Shown: piece by piece, positions 50,185 through 60,030 of the stretch | Layout of the letters: the number at the start of each line of letters is the position of its first letter | How positions within the stretch are numbered: position 1 is the stretch's first letter | Origin: Epiperipatus broadwayi | Taxonomy: Eukaryota > Onychophora > Udeonychophora > Euonychophora > Peripatidae | Assembly (NCBI GenBank): GCA_028023455.1 | Contig: JAQFVV010006274.1 | Span: 3,288,001 to 3,352,000 of the forward strand | Length of the DNA: 64,000 nt | Direction of reading: 5' to 3' | Notes under the pieces: generated by a model | Seen by the model: the letters and a program-made list of their open reading frames with translations, nothing else | Told to the model about the DNA's origin: nothing | The model's database searches: none | Translations under genes and position numbers: made by a program

Positions 50185-51972
50185 ATGGCTTCTTTCTCCA
50201 CTGAACGTGATTATGATTATGATTCCGGAGAAGACTTTCCTATTGATGATGTGTTTGACTCTGAGGCTTCATCTTCTTCTTCTTCTGTGGATTACAGTGA
50301 CTCATAAGATGATGATTCAGATGATGGAGCTGCTGTGGTTTCAAAGAAAAGGAAGAAAGGTGCACTGAAGTCATCTAGAAGGGTGGTGAGGATGGCAACT
50401 TCACCGATGCCGGCACCTTCATCTCAGCCTGATTCAGTTACATTTCATGATAGTGAACCATGCATGCCAATAGGAATGTTCATTAAGTCTCCAGGACTAA
50501 ATTTCCCTATTACCCGTGAGTACTCAATTCCTAAACTATTTTATTTATTTTTTGATAGGAAATTGTATGACCACATTTGCACTGAAAGCAATAGGTATGC
50601 TTCAGAGTGGAAGGCAATACCAAAGTGGGTTGATCTGTTGCCCGCTGAATTGAATGCATTTTTTGGTATGGTTATTCATGTTTGTACTATATCACACATA
50701 CCAAAACTAAAATTTATTTGGTCTAAAAATGAATATTTGCATCAAGCGGTACTTGCTAGAGTTATGACCCAAGATCGATTTTTTGGTATTCTAAATAATT
50801 TACATTTCAATAATAATAAAACCATGCCCCTAATTAATAGTAAAGAGCATGATAGGATTTATAAAATTAGGCCAATTATAGATCACTGTAACGTTAACTT
50901 CAAGGCTGCATACCAGATGCACCAAGAAGTAGCAGTTGATGAAGCAATTACTAAATTCAAGGGTCATAACACGATGAAACAGTATAATCCCTCCAAACTG
51001 GTAAAGTGAGGTTTCAGATGGTGGGTCTGTGCAGACAGCCATAATGAATATGTGTACCATATGGAGTTATATAAAGGCAAAGATACAACTGCAGATGCGA
51101 GCCTAAATCTGGGAACCTGAGCAGTGCTGACAGTGGTTTTGCCACATTTAGCTAAATCGAATCATATTGTTTTTTGTGACAGATTTTTTAATAGTGTTGA
51201 ATTAACAGAAAAGCTGTCTCCTAGTAAAATTACTGTATGTGGCACACTGAACACTAATAGGAAGGGGATTCCAGATAGCATCCGTGAAAAAGCAAAAAAT
51301 CCTAAAGATATGGAGAGAGGAGACTTCAGTTCTGTATCTGACAGTGGTCTTGAATTTGTAGTGTGGATGGATAAGAAGGCAATTATTATGCTCAACAATG
51401 CTTATCCACCAGCTACAAGTGGTACTGCTAATAGAACACACAAGGATGGTACACATCATATATATCCATGTCCCAATGCTATCAGAAAATACAATTGCTT
51501 CATGGGTGGGGTTGATTTAGCTAACCAGAGGCGAACTGTGTACGGCTGGGATAGGAAGTCTAAGCGTTGGCCTATGCGCTTATTCTTGTATTGTTTTGAT
51601 ACAGCTATCACTAATTCCTACATTATATACAAACTATACATGGCCCAAAAGAACATGCGGCCTATATCACACTTGGAATATAGAATAGCTTTATCATCCA
51701 GCCTTATGGGTGACTTCACAACCAGAAAGATGAAGCCTTCGATCATTCACCATCTTCAGTTTCCTTCATCTGCGTGCCATAAAATTGCTGATCTGTGCAG
51801 CCATAACAAGCCTGTCAAAAGAAGGTGCACTGTGTGTCTGAAAAACAAAGTCAGACATGCATCTTACTTTGGCTGCGTGGAATGTGGATGCATCCCCCTG
51901 TGTAGGAGTGAAGATAGAGGCTGCTTTGCTGCTTACCATGCCAGAAGCAGCACAAGTACATTGCCTACATAA
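50185..51972 (+). pseudogene. piggyBac-type transposase (PGBD/DDE_Tnp_1_7), full length with three in-frame stops
   Basis: Cut-and-paste transposase; the frame is uninterrupted by shifts for 595 codons, close to the 594 residues of the Trichoplusia ni enzyme. ATG at 50185 opens an acidic, Ser-rich N-terminus (about residues 9-50). The DDE core shows Asp252 in VDEAI, Asp332 in FCDRFF and Asp444 in GGVDLANQ. The position usually Asp three residues after the last one is Asn447. A C-terminal zinc-binding domain has CTVC, CVECGCIPLC and GCFAAYH (about residues 552-585). Stops: TAA at 50305 (codon 41), TGA at 51007 (codon 275) and TGA at 51118 (codon 312). Both TGAs sit where Arg is usual and fit CGA-to-TGA decay. 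The basic patch KKRKK (about residue 53) may be a nuclear signal. As read the gene cannot make a full protein; a start after codon 41 is possible for the first stop only. Confidence 0.9.
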
Positions 51973-52054
51973 ATTTTCTATCCTACACAGCTGCAACATA
52001 TGGCACACATACAGGATCATAATCCTAATCACATCAGTTCTGGTTTTCCCATAG

Positions 52055-52478
52055 GTAAGATATAACATGATTTTATTTATATTGCTGTTTATTATTTTGA
52101 TGATTATAGTAACTATATATTTTGTTGGAATTTTGTAGTCACATGATTCAGCTCTTGCAATTCAAGCCACCCTGCTTTATGTGTTGACAAAGAACCATAT
52201 CTCCACTTGGTTCTCCATTAGGTAAAATATATCATGATTTTATTTATATTATTGTACATTTATTGTATGATTATAGTAAGATTATATATTCATTTGTTGC
52301 AGATTTGTAGTCACACTGCACTTTTTTTCCAATCCCTGCACTGCAATTCAAGCCACCCTGCTTTATATGTTGACAAAGAACCATATCTCCACTTGGTTCT
52401 CCAATAGGTAAAATATATCATGATTTTATTTATATTATTGTACATTTGTTACAATTTTGTAATTCTTGATTTTTTCAG
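52055..52478 (+). repeat. Three tandem intron-like modules in the piggyBac 3' region
   Basis: Predicted introns are 52055-52138 (GTAAGA...TTTTGTAG), 52222-52310 (GTAAAA...ATTTGTAG, or an alternative CAG at 52302) and 52408-52478 (GTAAAA...TTTTTCAG). They separate exon-like pieces of 83 and 97 bases that are copies of each other: both carry AATTCAAGCCACCCTGCTTT and end CACTTGGTTCTCC-A-(T/A)-TAG. The intron-like parts share ATATATCATGATTTTATTTA. So an exon-intron unit seems to have been tandemly amplified downstream of the transposase stop. Splicing is inferred, not shown. Confidence 0.55.
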
Positions 52479-52804
52479 TTTTAGGTGAGACAATTTCAAC
52501 TCTACTTCAAGGTCTCGCACTAGTTATGGTTTACAGTATGTATGTATCATCACCAGTTGTTGCACATCATCATCTCTGCTACTTTTATTTTGATTTTCTT
52601 CATGTATTTATATTTTCAACAATTTTGAAAAAGTTTTACCTTGCACTTTGTGCTCAAGCCATCCTATAAAATTTATTCAACATGTGACTGCAAATATGAA
52701 AAGTAAATGCCTCCCAATGCTGAATCAACAGTCATCATCATCTCCCACTCATATATAATAATTGCTTGTATTTCCTTTGGATTATTTATTTTATTTTATT
52801 TACT

Positions 52805-53112
52805 GTTTTTATTCATTTTATTTTAGAAACAAATTTTTAATTTATTTCATTACATACTTTGCAATTATGGTTTCCTATGAAATAATGCATAATTTAGCTC
52901 ACCCTACCCCTGATTTTTCAATAATATAGTAATTATTTTTTACCCCCATAACTTAGAATTTACTATGTTTTTATTCATTTTATTTTAGAAACAAATTTTT
53001 AATTTATTTCATCACATACTTTGCAATTATGGTTTCCTATGAAATAATGCATAATTTAGCTATTTTTCAATAATATAGTAATTATTTTTACCCCCATAAC
53101 TTACACTTTACT
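52805..53112. repeat. Tandem duplication (period 162) in the piggyBac sub-terminal region
   Basis: Unit 1 starts at 52805 and unit 2 at 52967, both with GTTTTTATTCATTTTATTTT. Unit 2 lacks 13 bases before ATTTTTCAATAATATAG. The relic at 8573-8924 shows a comparable tandem arrangement of the same core. Confidence 0.85.
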
Positions 53113-53627
53113 AAAGTTATTACTGTCATTTTTTTTTATCCTCACTAAAACCTTGCATTTCTAATAGATATCCCACATAGAGAGCCTAGAAAAACAACAG
53201 CTTGCAAAAATTGAACATTTAGGCTGGTTAGTAAAAAAACAAAACTGAAATTGTCACCTTCTGCCACATTACACCAACAAACTGTAACTCAGGTAGGTCA
53301 TGCTATATATTATTTTTTCTGCATTTTATGATGAATGTGATGAAGCTGTCTATGAAATTGTAATTTTAGGTTATACCTTTCAAAATTGAGAGTTTGAACC
53401 AATGTAAAAATAAAGATATTTAAAAATGTGAAAAATCTTTTTTTAATTATTTTTTTGTGGTAATTATTACTTTATCAGCTTTATCACATTCTTTCATATT
53501 TGCACTTTATAAAAATGTATATATATTTTTATTTATTGTAATAAATTAGACATTTCATTTAATATTGTATGTCCTGTAATTTTTTCTGGGAATTCAAAAT
53601 GGTTGTTCAGGTCTCTAAGGGTTTTAA

Positions 53628-54131
53628 ATAGTGATATTTAAAAGTGATTACTTATATAATAATTATGCAAAATATTGAATAATTGCTACATTATTGATAT
53701 TTTAAAGCACAAATTTCATAATTAATTTTTGTATTTTTTTTCTGGGGGTGCTGCAGCATAGTGCTTTATGGACCAACCACCACTACTAACTACTATGAAT
53801 GTTTTATGCACATGTAAAAAATGTACTGCCCATGACAAAAAGAGTTGAAGTTGGATTGATTATTTTATGGGTATATGTTTAATTAGATTACAGATATATT
53901 CAGCGCTAAGTAAATATAAAGTTTATATTTGAGCTAGAGATAATCATTAGCTTAATAAATGATTAGTAATATTTATTAATATATTTTATATGAAGTGGTG
54001 GGCATCAGATTTGTGTGTATAGAAACTTTAGCATTTGTAAATCAAATTGCAGAAATTTGATATGAATAAATTCTAAACAAATGATTAAATGATGTGTAAG
54101 AGATTATTCCCTGGACTATCTGAAGAGTATT
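53628..54131. other. AT-rich DNA, no feature seen
   Basis: Spacer between the piggyBac right end and the minisatellite. Confidence 0.5.
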
Positions 54132-54308
54132 GGTTCAGCATGAAATACATCATTAGGATCTTTTTTTCAATAGTGCTTAATTATATGTTTGGTTCAGCAT
54201 GAAATACATCATTAGGATCTTTTTTTCAATAGTGCTTAATTATATGTTTGGTTCAGCATGAAATACATCATTAGGATCTTTTTTTCAATAGTGCTTATTT
54301 ATATATTC
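54132..54308. repeat. Three perfect tandem copies of a 59-base unit
   Basis: Each unit starts GGTTCAGCATGAAATACATC (54132, 54191, 54250) and contains ATTAGGATC followed by seven T residues. The start of the unit is the reverse-strand landmark of repeat A (compare 29871), so the minisatellite may have grown from a repeat A fragment. Confidence 0.9.
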
Positions 54309-54789
54309 ATATATATTTCTATCACTTAGTTTGTTAAATGTTTTCAAAAATATTCAAACTGTATTTATACTATTCCACATACATTCCACTGTTAATAATA
54401 ACGCACTTATTAAGAGTATATAATTTGTCACTAAATGAATACATGTGAAATTACTTTAGATTTATACTACTAGCAGTTGAATATATTAAGAAATATATGC
54501 TTGAATTTTTCTAAAAACATTTAACAATTAAACTAGACTTGATATGATTACAGATAAAACACATCATCATAAACTTTCAGACACACATACATATAATTAC
54601 ATGATAATTAACATTAACAGCATAGAGTTTTTCTGAAGGTTTGTGATGATGATGTTCTAGTTGTATTTTTATACTGGACTACTATTTCCATCATCTATTA
54701 TGCATATTGAACATCTTTAGAAAAATTTAACTTTATTTAAATATTCCAAATTCATTCAACTGTTAGTAATAGCATATCAACCAGGTTAG

Positions 54790-54850
54790 TATATGCACAA
54801 CATTTCAAGAGTATTATTCTCCCCTCTTCTTCAGGTGTTGCTGGCCTGAC
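54790..54850 (-). ncRNA. Hammerhead ribozyme motif in the left PLE terminal repeat
   Basis: On the minus strand: CTGAAGA (complement of 54828-54834; fits CUGANGA), a hairpin AAGAG...CTCTT closing a 12-base loop, then GAAA (complement of 54803-54806). Next, TGTT followed by GTG could give a minimal stem III and a GUU cleavage site, with stem I formed by CAC before the core and GTG after it. All invariant core bases are present. This fits the type I minimal hammerheads known from PLE terminal repeats. The very short stem III implies weak activity as a monomer. Confidence 0.6.
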
Positions 54851-54861
54851 CAGTGATAATA

Positions 54862-54948
54862 CTAGCATGGGATTTGAACCTGGACCCTTATATTCTTGAG
54901 CATTGAATTTTAAGGTAACACTTTAACCAACTGAGACATCCTGCCAAA
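54862..54948 (-). promoter_or_regulatory. tRNA-like block with pol III A and B boxes (left terminal repeat)
   Basis: On the minus strand: A box TGTCTCAGTTGG (complement of 54927-54938) and B box GGTTCAAATCC (complement of 54870-54880), a perfect match to GGTTCRANTCC. The spacing of about 58 bases suggests descent from a tRNA with a long variable arm. It could act as an internal pol III promoter for the terminal repeat RNA, upstream of the hammerhead. Confidence 0.6.
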
Positions 54949-55235
54949 GGTAATAGTCAATAGAAATTTCATATACTTATCTATGTGGTTCCTTCTGATT
55001 TCTCCACTTTTTCCTAAGAGCAAAGTTGATTAGTGGTTTCCTTACATTATGTATAATCACACTAGGTTGGCTTGTGGGATTCTTTTTGCCATTGTCATGT
55101 GAGCAGCTTCTTTAAATTTTCTTCTTCTCTATCCAATATTTTTGTATTTTTCCAATTGAACATATATTCATTGGCACATACATGGTCTGCTACCTTAGAC
55201 ACATGTGTTTTCTCTCTTTTAATCATCATTTTGTG

Positions 55236-56950
55236 TTCTCAAAGTAGATAAATCTATAATTATTCTCTCTGCTGACAAAAGCAATGCAACAGTTGTAATG
55301 GATACAACTGATTATGACAACAAAATACAAGAACTCATCACAGCAGACCAATATAAAAAAGTGACAAAAAATCTGATACCAAGTACAGAAACAAAGTTAC
55401 AAGCATTACTCAGAAAGCACTGATTCAGAAAAAAAGTAAAATAACATTCATATTTCAGAAAAATTCCTCATCTTCATGGTTTACCTAAAATCCATAAGGA
55501 CCATCATGCTGTATGTTTATAATTAGAACTCAGTGAGTTAAGTGTGAAGATATTTAAGATTCATGCTGGCAGATCTAAGTACTTTGGACTGTCTTGGATA
55601 TATAGACAGACAAGTAAAGAAGAGAGTGGAACTGCTCTTTTCTTATTAAATTCTCTGTCCCATTATTGCAATCTGATTGGCCAAACGCTTGAGAGGTTTG
55701 CACTCTCTCAGTTTATTTTAAGACCTATTGTTAGTTTTAGAGATTCACCTTGCCAAATTTTGGCAAGATTTCTTTTCAAAATTCTAATTGCTTTGACATA
55801 CAAAATCCTGACCTTTGTCAAGGATTCTCCACATTTTGTAGAATTAATCAAGAACATGAAAATTGAAAGAAATGTCTTACTGGTAAGCTTTGATGTGGAA
55901 AGTTTATTCACAAATGTTATATGTGAAGAAGCATTGTCTATTGTAAGGAAAAGATTAAATGGTGATAATAGTTTATAAACCAGAACAGCTCTTCCTCATG
56001 ATAGTATAATGGAACTATTAACATTCTGCATAAAAACAACCTACTTTCAATATAACACAGAATTCTTCCAACTAAATCAAGGAATGGCTATGGGTTCACC
56101 ATTGTCTCCCCTGATTAGCAATATTTTCATGGAAGAACTTGAAATCTTAGCCATAAAAACTACTCCATACCCACCTAAAGTTTGGCTTCTCTATTTGGAT
56201 GATACATTTGTTGTACGGCTACATGGTGAAGCACTGGTACAAACTTTCTGTAAACACATCAACAACATATCCCCTTCAATTAAATTCATAATAGAATCAG
56301 AACAAGAACAAAAAATGGCATTCCTAGATGTTCTTGTGACAAGACTTCTTCATGGCGAAATCAAAACTACAGTTTATCAAAAACCTACCCATACAGGAAA
56401 ATATCTAGCCTATACATCCAATAACACCAAACACAAAACATGAAGCTATACTATCACTATGGAATAGGTCAAAAGAAATTTGTTCAGAAAGGAATGATTT
56501 GGAAAAAGAAAAGATCTATATAGAACAAACTCTTATGAAAAATGTTTATCCTCAGCTGATATTAAGAAAATGTTAAATAGACAACAAAAAGAATCATCAA
56601 AAGAAAAGCCAATTATTGATACTGTAGTGTGCCCATACATTCCAAAAAGATCAAACAAATGAAAGAAAATCTGCAATCAACATAACATCAGAACAGCTTC
56701 TCAGAGCCATACCAAATTATGAGGAATTCTAACATCTACAAAGCCTAAACTTGAAATGCTGAAAAGAAAAAAACTGCATCTATAAATATGTGAATGTGGA
56801 AGATCATACCATTGAAAAGCACTTGCAAGGATACAAACTGATGATTAGAAAAGAGAAAACAGATGTGTCTAAGTTAACAGATGATGTATGTGCCAATCAG
56901 GCATATGTTCAATTGGGAAATACAAAAATATTGGATAGAGAAGAAAAGGT
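55236..56950 (+). pseudogene. PLE reverse transcriptase with degenerate GIY-YIG domain
   Basis: PLE reverse transcriptases copy element RNA at a nicked target. Recognisable in order: ADKSNATVVMDTTDYDNKIQ (about 55275, the PLE N-terminal block), LPKIHK (about 55481), LRPIVSFRDSP (about 55720), VSFDVESLFTNV (about 55883, first catalytic Asp), GMAMGSPLSPLISNIFMEE (about 56083), YLDDTFVV (about 56193, the catalytic DD box) and FLDVLVTR, YQKPTHTGKYL. After about 56440, shifted frames give traces of the linker, then ECGRSY (about 56798), the remains of the YIG part with its Ile and Gly lost, and ENTKILDREEK-like sequence. Defects: stop at 55976-55978, stop at 56441-56443, several frameshifts, and about 200 bases of unrelated sequence between LPKIHK and LRPIVS. 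Non-functional. Confidence 0.88.
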
Positions 56951-57138
56951 ATAAAGAAAGAAAATTTAAAGAAGCTGATCACATGACAATGGAAAAAATC
57001 CCATAAGCCAACCTAGTATACTATATATAATGTATGGAAACCACTAATCAACTTTGCTCTTGGGAAAAGGTGGAGAAATCAGGAGGAACCTCATAGATAA
57101 GTATATGAAATTTCTACTGACTATTGCCTTTGGCAGGA

Positions 57139-57210
57139 TGGCTCAGTTGGCTAAAGTATTACCTTAAAATTCAATACTCAAGAATATAAGTGTCCACATT
57201 TGAATCCCAT
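57139..57210 (+). promoter_or_regulatory. tRNA-like block (right terminal repeat)
   Basis: A box TGGCTCAGTTGG at 57139-57150 is a full match to TRGYNNARNNG; the B box is decayed (CATTTGAATCC at 57197-57207 instead of GGTTCRANTCC). Partner of the block at 54862-54948. Confidence 0.55.
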
Positions 57211-57229
57211 GCTAGTACTGTTACTAGTC

Positions 57230-57295
57230 AGTCCAGCCACACCTGAAGAAGAGGGGAGAATAATACCTCCCAAAATGTTGTGCATTTACTAACCT
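57230..57295 (+). ncRNA. Decayed hammerhead motif (right terminal repeat)
   Basis: CTGAAGA at 57243-57249 and a stem II candidate GAGG...CCTC are kept, but the GAAA box reads CAAAA (about 57271), so the invariant G is lost. The left-repeat copy is better preserved. Confidence 0.5.
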
Positions 57296-57540
57296 GTTTG
57301 ATGTGCTATTACTAACAGTCAAATGTATTTGGAATATTTAAATAAAGTTAAATTTTTCTCAAGATATATTAGATGATGAAAATAATCCAATATAAAAAAT
57401 AACAGCCTAGTACTTTTATATCCATGATTATAAGCCACTACACTGACTGCTTTATAAAATGATATTTATTCTATGAAGAGCATGATGACATAAAACAAAA
57501 GATAAAAAGATGTGTTTTATTTAGAGTGCATATATATATA

Positions 57541-57562
57541 TATTATTGTTGTTGTTATTATT

Positions 57563-57616
<54 letters not shown>

Positions 57617-57633
57617 CATCATCATCATCATCA
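57541..57633. repeat. Compound microsatellite (ATT/GTT)n-(AAT)n-(ATC)n
   Basis: Trinucleotide runs, mostly AAT, ending in ATC. The poly-Asn frame is an artefact. Confidence 0.97.
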
Positions 57634-58477
57634 AAGGTCATATATTTTGCAATTAAATTTGTTCTGGAATTTTTGCTTATCTGCCAACATGCAAGCTAAG
57701 GTATTAATATTAGTAAATTAATTTGATATAGACACAGGTATATAAATGAGAATATTTTGATATATATATATTTAACTCATTAAAAAATTATTGATACCTC
57801 TCAAGTTAACACAGTGTGCAAACTACATTACGACTTCATATGTCAAATGTTGAAAATTGCATAAATTTATTATTAGGATCATCTATAATTCACAGTTGTA
57901 AATAATCGAAAGTGAAATTTCTAGAATTATGCATTATAACTCTTCATACTTATAACACTTTATATTTATTATATTGTTTTGAGTTATAATTTAAAAAATA
58001 AAAACAGAATTTAAGAATAATTTTGATTTTCTTCCATATTTTTAAGGTGTTTGCCTAGAATTCCATCAATTCTTGCTTATCTGATCCCCATATAGTTTCT
58101 TATTGCAATCTTGTTGTGATTTGATTCTTCTTCCTCAGTTACCTCCTAATCATTTTTTTATTTCCAATGTATACATAATTTCATTAATGTGTATGTTTTT
58201 TTTAATTATAGTTTTTTTCTATTTGCTTTATGTCTGCTATAAGTTACCATGTATATTTATTTATACACAGTTTTTTTCTCTTGATCTATTTATGATTCTA
58301 TATTATATATATACAGTTTGTCATTAAGGATATTTATTTCTTTTATAGAGTTGTTATATTATTTTCTCAATCATTTATGGGTGGGTTTTTTTAAACTTAC
58401 ATTCAACTTTCTTCTTTAGCTGCTTCTTAGAGGTTTTTTTTATATTTCAATTTAATTAAAACCATGAAATAATTAAA
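57634..58477. other. AT-rich DNA, no feature seen
   Basis: No coding motif or repeat recognised before repeat A. Confidence 0.5.
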
Positions 58478-58830
58478 GAGGGTTTGAACCCAGACTTTCA
58501 AACTCCCTTTAGTCATCCACTATTTTATACAATCAATACACCTGATCACAGACATGTGAAAAAGATAAATGATTTCCAATATATGTATTTCATGCTGAAC
58601 CAGCACTCATCAGTTGATCTGGATTATCATCACCCACATATATATGTAATCAATGATCAGTTTATATAAAATAGCAAATCTTCAAACTTTAATGGACAGG
58701 CTTCAATATTCACCATTCTCTAACTCTTCAGCCATCCATATCATTGAAAATATGATGGTAGCATATTCAAAGTCTTTGTTTGCCAAATTTATTGTTATTA
58801 CCTAGATTGATCATAAGTCATTATAATCTC
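58478..58830 (+). repeat. Interspersed repeat A, copy 5
   Basis: Starts GGGTTTGAACCCAGACTTTC and carries all landmarks (GACATGTGAAAAAGATAAAT, TTCATGCTGAACCAGCACTC, GACAGGCTTCAATATTCACC), ending near ATTGTTATTACC. The fullest copy in the window. Confidence 0.8.
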
Positions 58831-59526
58831 TCATATGTAAAAACCATGATAGTGACAAGGTGGATATGAAATGCATAACTGAATTAAAAACAGCTTTAAA
58901 TCCCAACTTCTTATTAATTAAGACCAAAGCTAGATAATGTTATAGGAAGCAGATTTAATTGCACTATTACCTGCTATTAATTTAAGCATACAATAGATGT
59001 CATTAGAGTAGAATGAGGAGAAATACTATTGTTATAATAAACTTTAAGAATCAGGGGATGTGTTGCTGGTTTTATAAATTTTAATATATATTATGGTTGA
59101 TTTGTGTTGGTTATATATTAGATTATTGATATATATATTTTTTTTGTTTTTATCTATTTTTATCTTTATTTTCTGTTTTTTTCTATATTTAATTTTGTTG
59201 TAACAAAGCTTTTTATTACTTTGTTTAGCATATCTTGGCACTTTTAATTGTGATTTTAATTTTTATTTATTTATTAGAATTTTTTATATATAATTCTTAT
59301 CTTCAGATAATTTTCATGTATATAGAATTCTTGATGATAAATTAAATTCAAGTAGTTATTATTATTATTATCACCTTGTGTTTATTGCATAATTTAATTA
59401 ATCTATATTCTCCTTCATTTCTTGTTTCTGTCCTAAAGAAAGATATTTGCTTGATAGTTATAAATACAAGTAGTCATTATGTACTGGTTAATTTACATAT
59501 ATATATATATAAAATGTCATGTGAAA
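58831..59526. other. AT-rich DNA, no feature seen
   Basis: No coding motif or repeat recognised; (TA)n stretch at about 59496. Confidence 0.5.
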
Positions 59527-59665
59527 CTTAACAAGTCTATTTTAAATAATAATTGAACTACCCTCTAGCTGCCATGTTTAATAACTTTTACAGTTTGAAA
59601 ATGGACTCCTTTTTACTATATTTTAGATCTTTTTATTTAGAGTTATCTAGAACAATAACTGCCAG
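59527..59665 (+). mobile_element. MITE family B, copy 1 (incomplete)
   Basis: Carries the family's left end (AACAAGTCTATTTTAAATAA, then ATTGAACTACCCTCTAGCTG) and runs to AACAATAACTGCCAG, but the mirrored outer end is missing. It is the reverse-orientation relative of copy 2. Confidence 0.65.
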
Positions 59666-59831
59666 AAAACAAACTTAAATCAGCCTATATGTTTCAATGT
59701 AAACTGTCTTTTAAATAACTGATACTAAGTTTATAAAATAGAGATATTTCATTCATTTCTAAAACTCTGTAATAAATAAACATATATTATATATGTAATG
59801 ATAAATAATATTTTAATATTTAATAAATATA

Positions 59832-60030
59832 ATGTCATACAAAATTTATCAAGTCTATTTAAAATAATAATTGAACTGACTCTAGCTGTTATTGTTTTAG
59901 ATAATTCTAAAACAAAATATTTAAAATTCAGTAAGAGGGGGTTCATTTTTTTACTGTAAAAAGTTATTGAACATGGCAGCTAGAGAGCAGTTCAATTATT
60001 ATTTAAAATACACTTGATAAATTTAACATA
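59832..60030 (-). mobile_element. MITE family B, copy 2
   Basis: Terminal inverted repeats of about 50 bases: AAATTTATCAAGTCTATTT at the left and, in reverse complement, AAATTTATCAAGTGTATTT at the right, each followed by AATAATAATTGAACTG and CTCTAGCTG. About 190 bp in all, with no coding capacity. The interior matches copy 1 in inverted orientation, including the GCCATGTT(T/C)AATAAC stretch. Confidence 0.75.

Larger units (their letters stand above)
49921..53623 (+). mobile_element. Complete piggyBac-family DNA transposon, about 3.7 kb
   Basis: Flanked by TTAA at 49917-49920 and 53624-53627, the obligatory piggyBac target. The left end AACCCATTGAGATC and the reverse complement of the right end AACCCTTAGAGACC match at 11 of 14 bases. 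The 5' part is notably CpG-rich (CGCAATAGCGCGC at about 49978). Contents: a leader with a likely short intron, one transposase frame with three stops (50185-51972), then about 1.6 kb of non-coding 3' sequence made of intron-like modules (52055-52478) and a 162-base tandem duplication (52805-53112). A decayed relative lies at about 7880-10125. Both ends and the full domain order are kept, so the copy is fairly recent. Confidence 0.85.
54676..55235 (-). repeat. Left PLE terminal repeat (inverted)
   Basis: Reverse complement of 56832-57388 at roughly 85-90% identity by eye. In its own 5'-to-3' order (right to left): end of the ORF (55235 to about 55000), CATAGATAAGTATATGAAAT, tRNA-like block, hammerhead core, ACTAACCTGGTTGATATGC, AATAAAGTTAAATTTTTC, end. 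Confidence 0.85.
54676..57388 (+). mobile_element. Penelope-like retroelement with inverted terminal repeats
   Basis: A central reverse-transcriptase region (55236-56950) lies between a left terminal repeat in minus orientation (54676 to about 55235) and a right one in plus orientation (about 56832-57388). Both outer ends carry the same motif, GGACTACTATTTCCATCATC on the left and the reverse complement of AGATGATGAAAATAATCC on the right. Inverted or tandem terminal repeats that include the 3' end of the ORF are a known oddity of Penelope elements. The left repeat holds an antisense copy of the last 250 bases of the coding region. Some similarity continues to the left as far as about 54628. 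No target duplication could be fixed. Confidence 0.85.
56832..57388 (+). repeat. Right PLE terminal repeat
   Basis: Contains the last part of the ORF, the tRNA-like block, the hammerhead remnant, the AATAAAGTTAAATTTTTC segment with a possible polyadenylation signal AATAAA (about 57342), and the terminal motif ending at 57388. Confidence 0.85.

Noticed and set aside
54132-54308. Regular direct repeats that could suggest a CRISPR array
   Set aside because: Units are contiguous with no spacers and the context is animal DNA.
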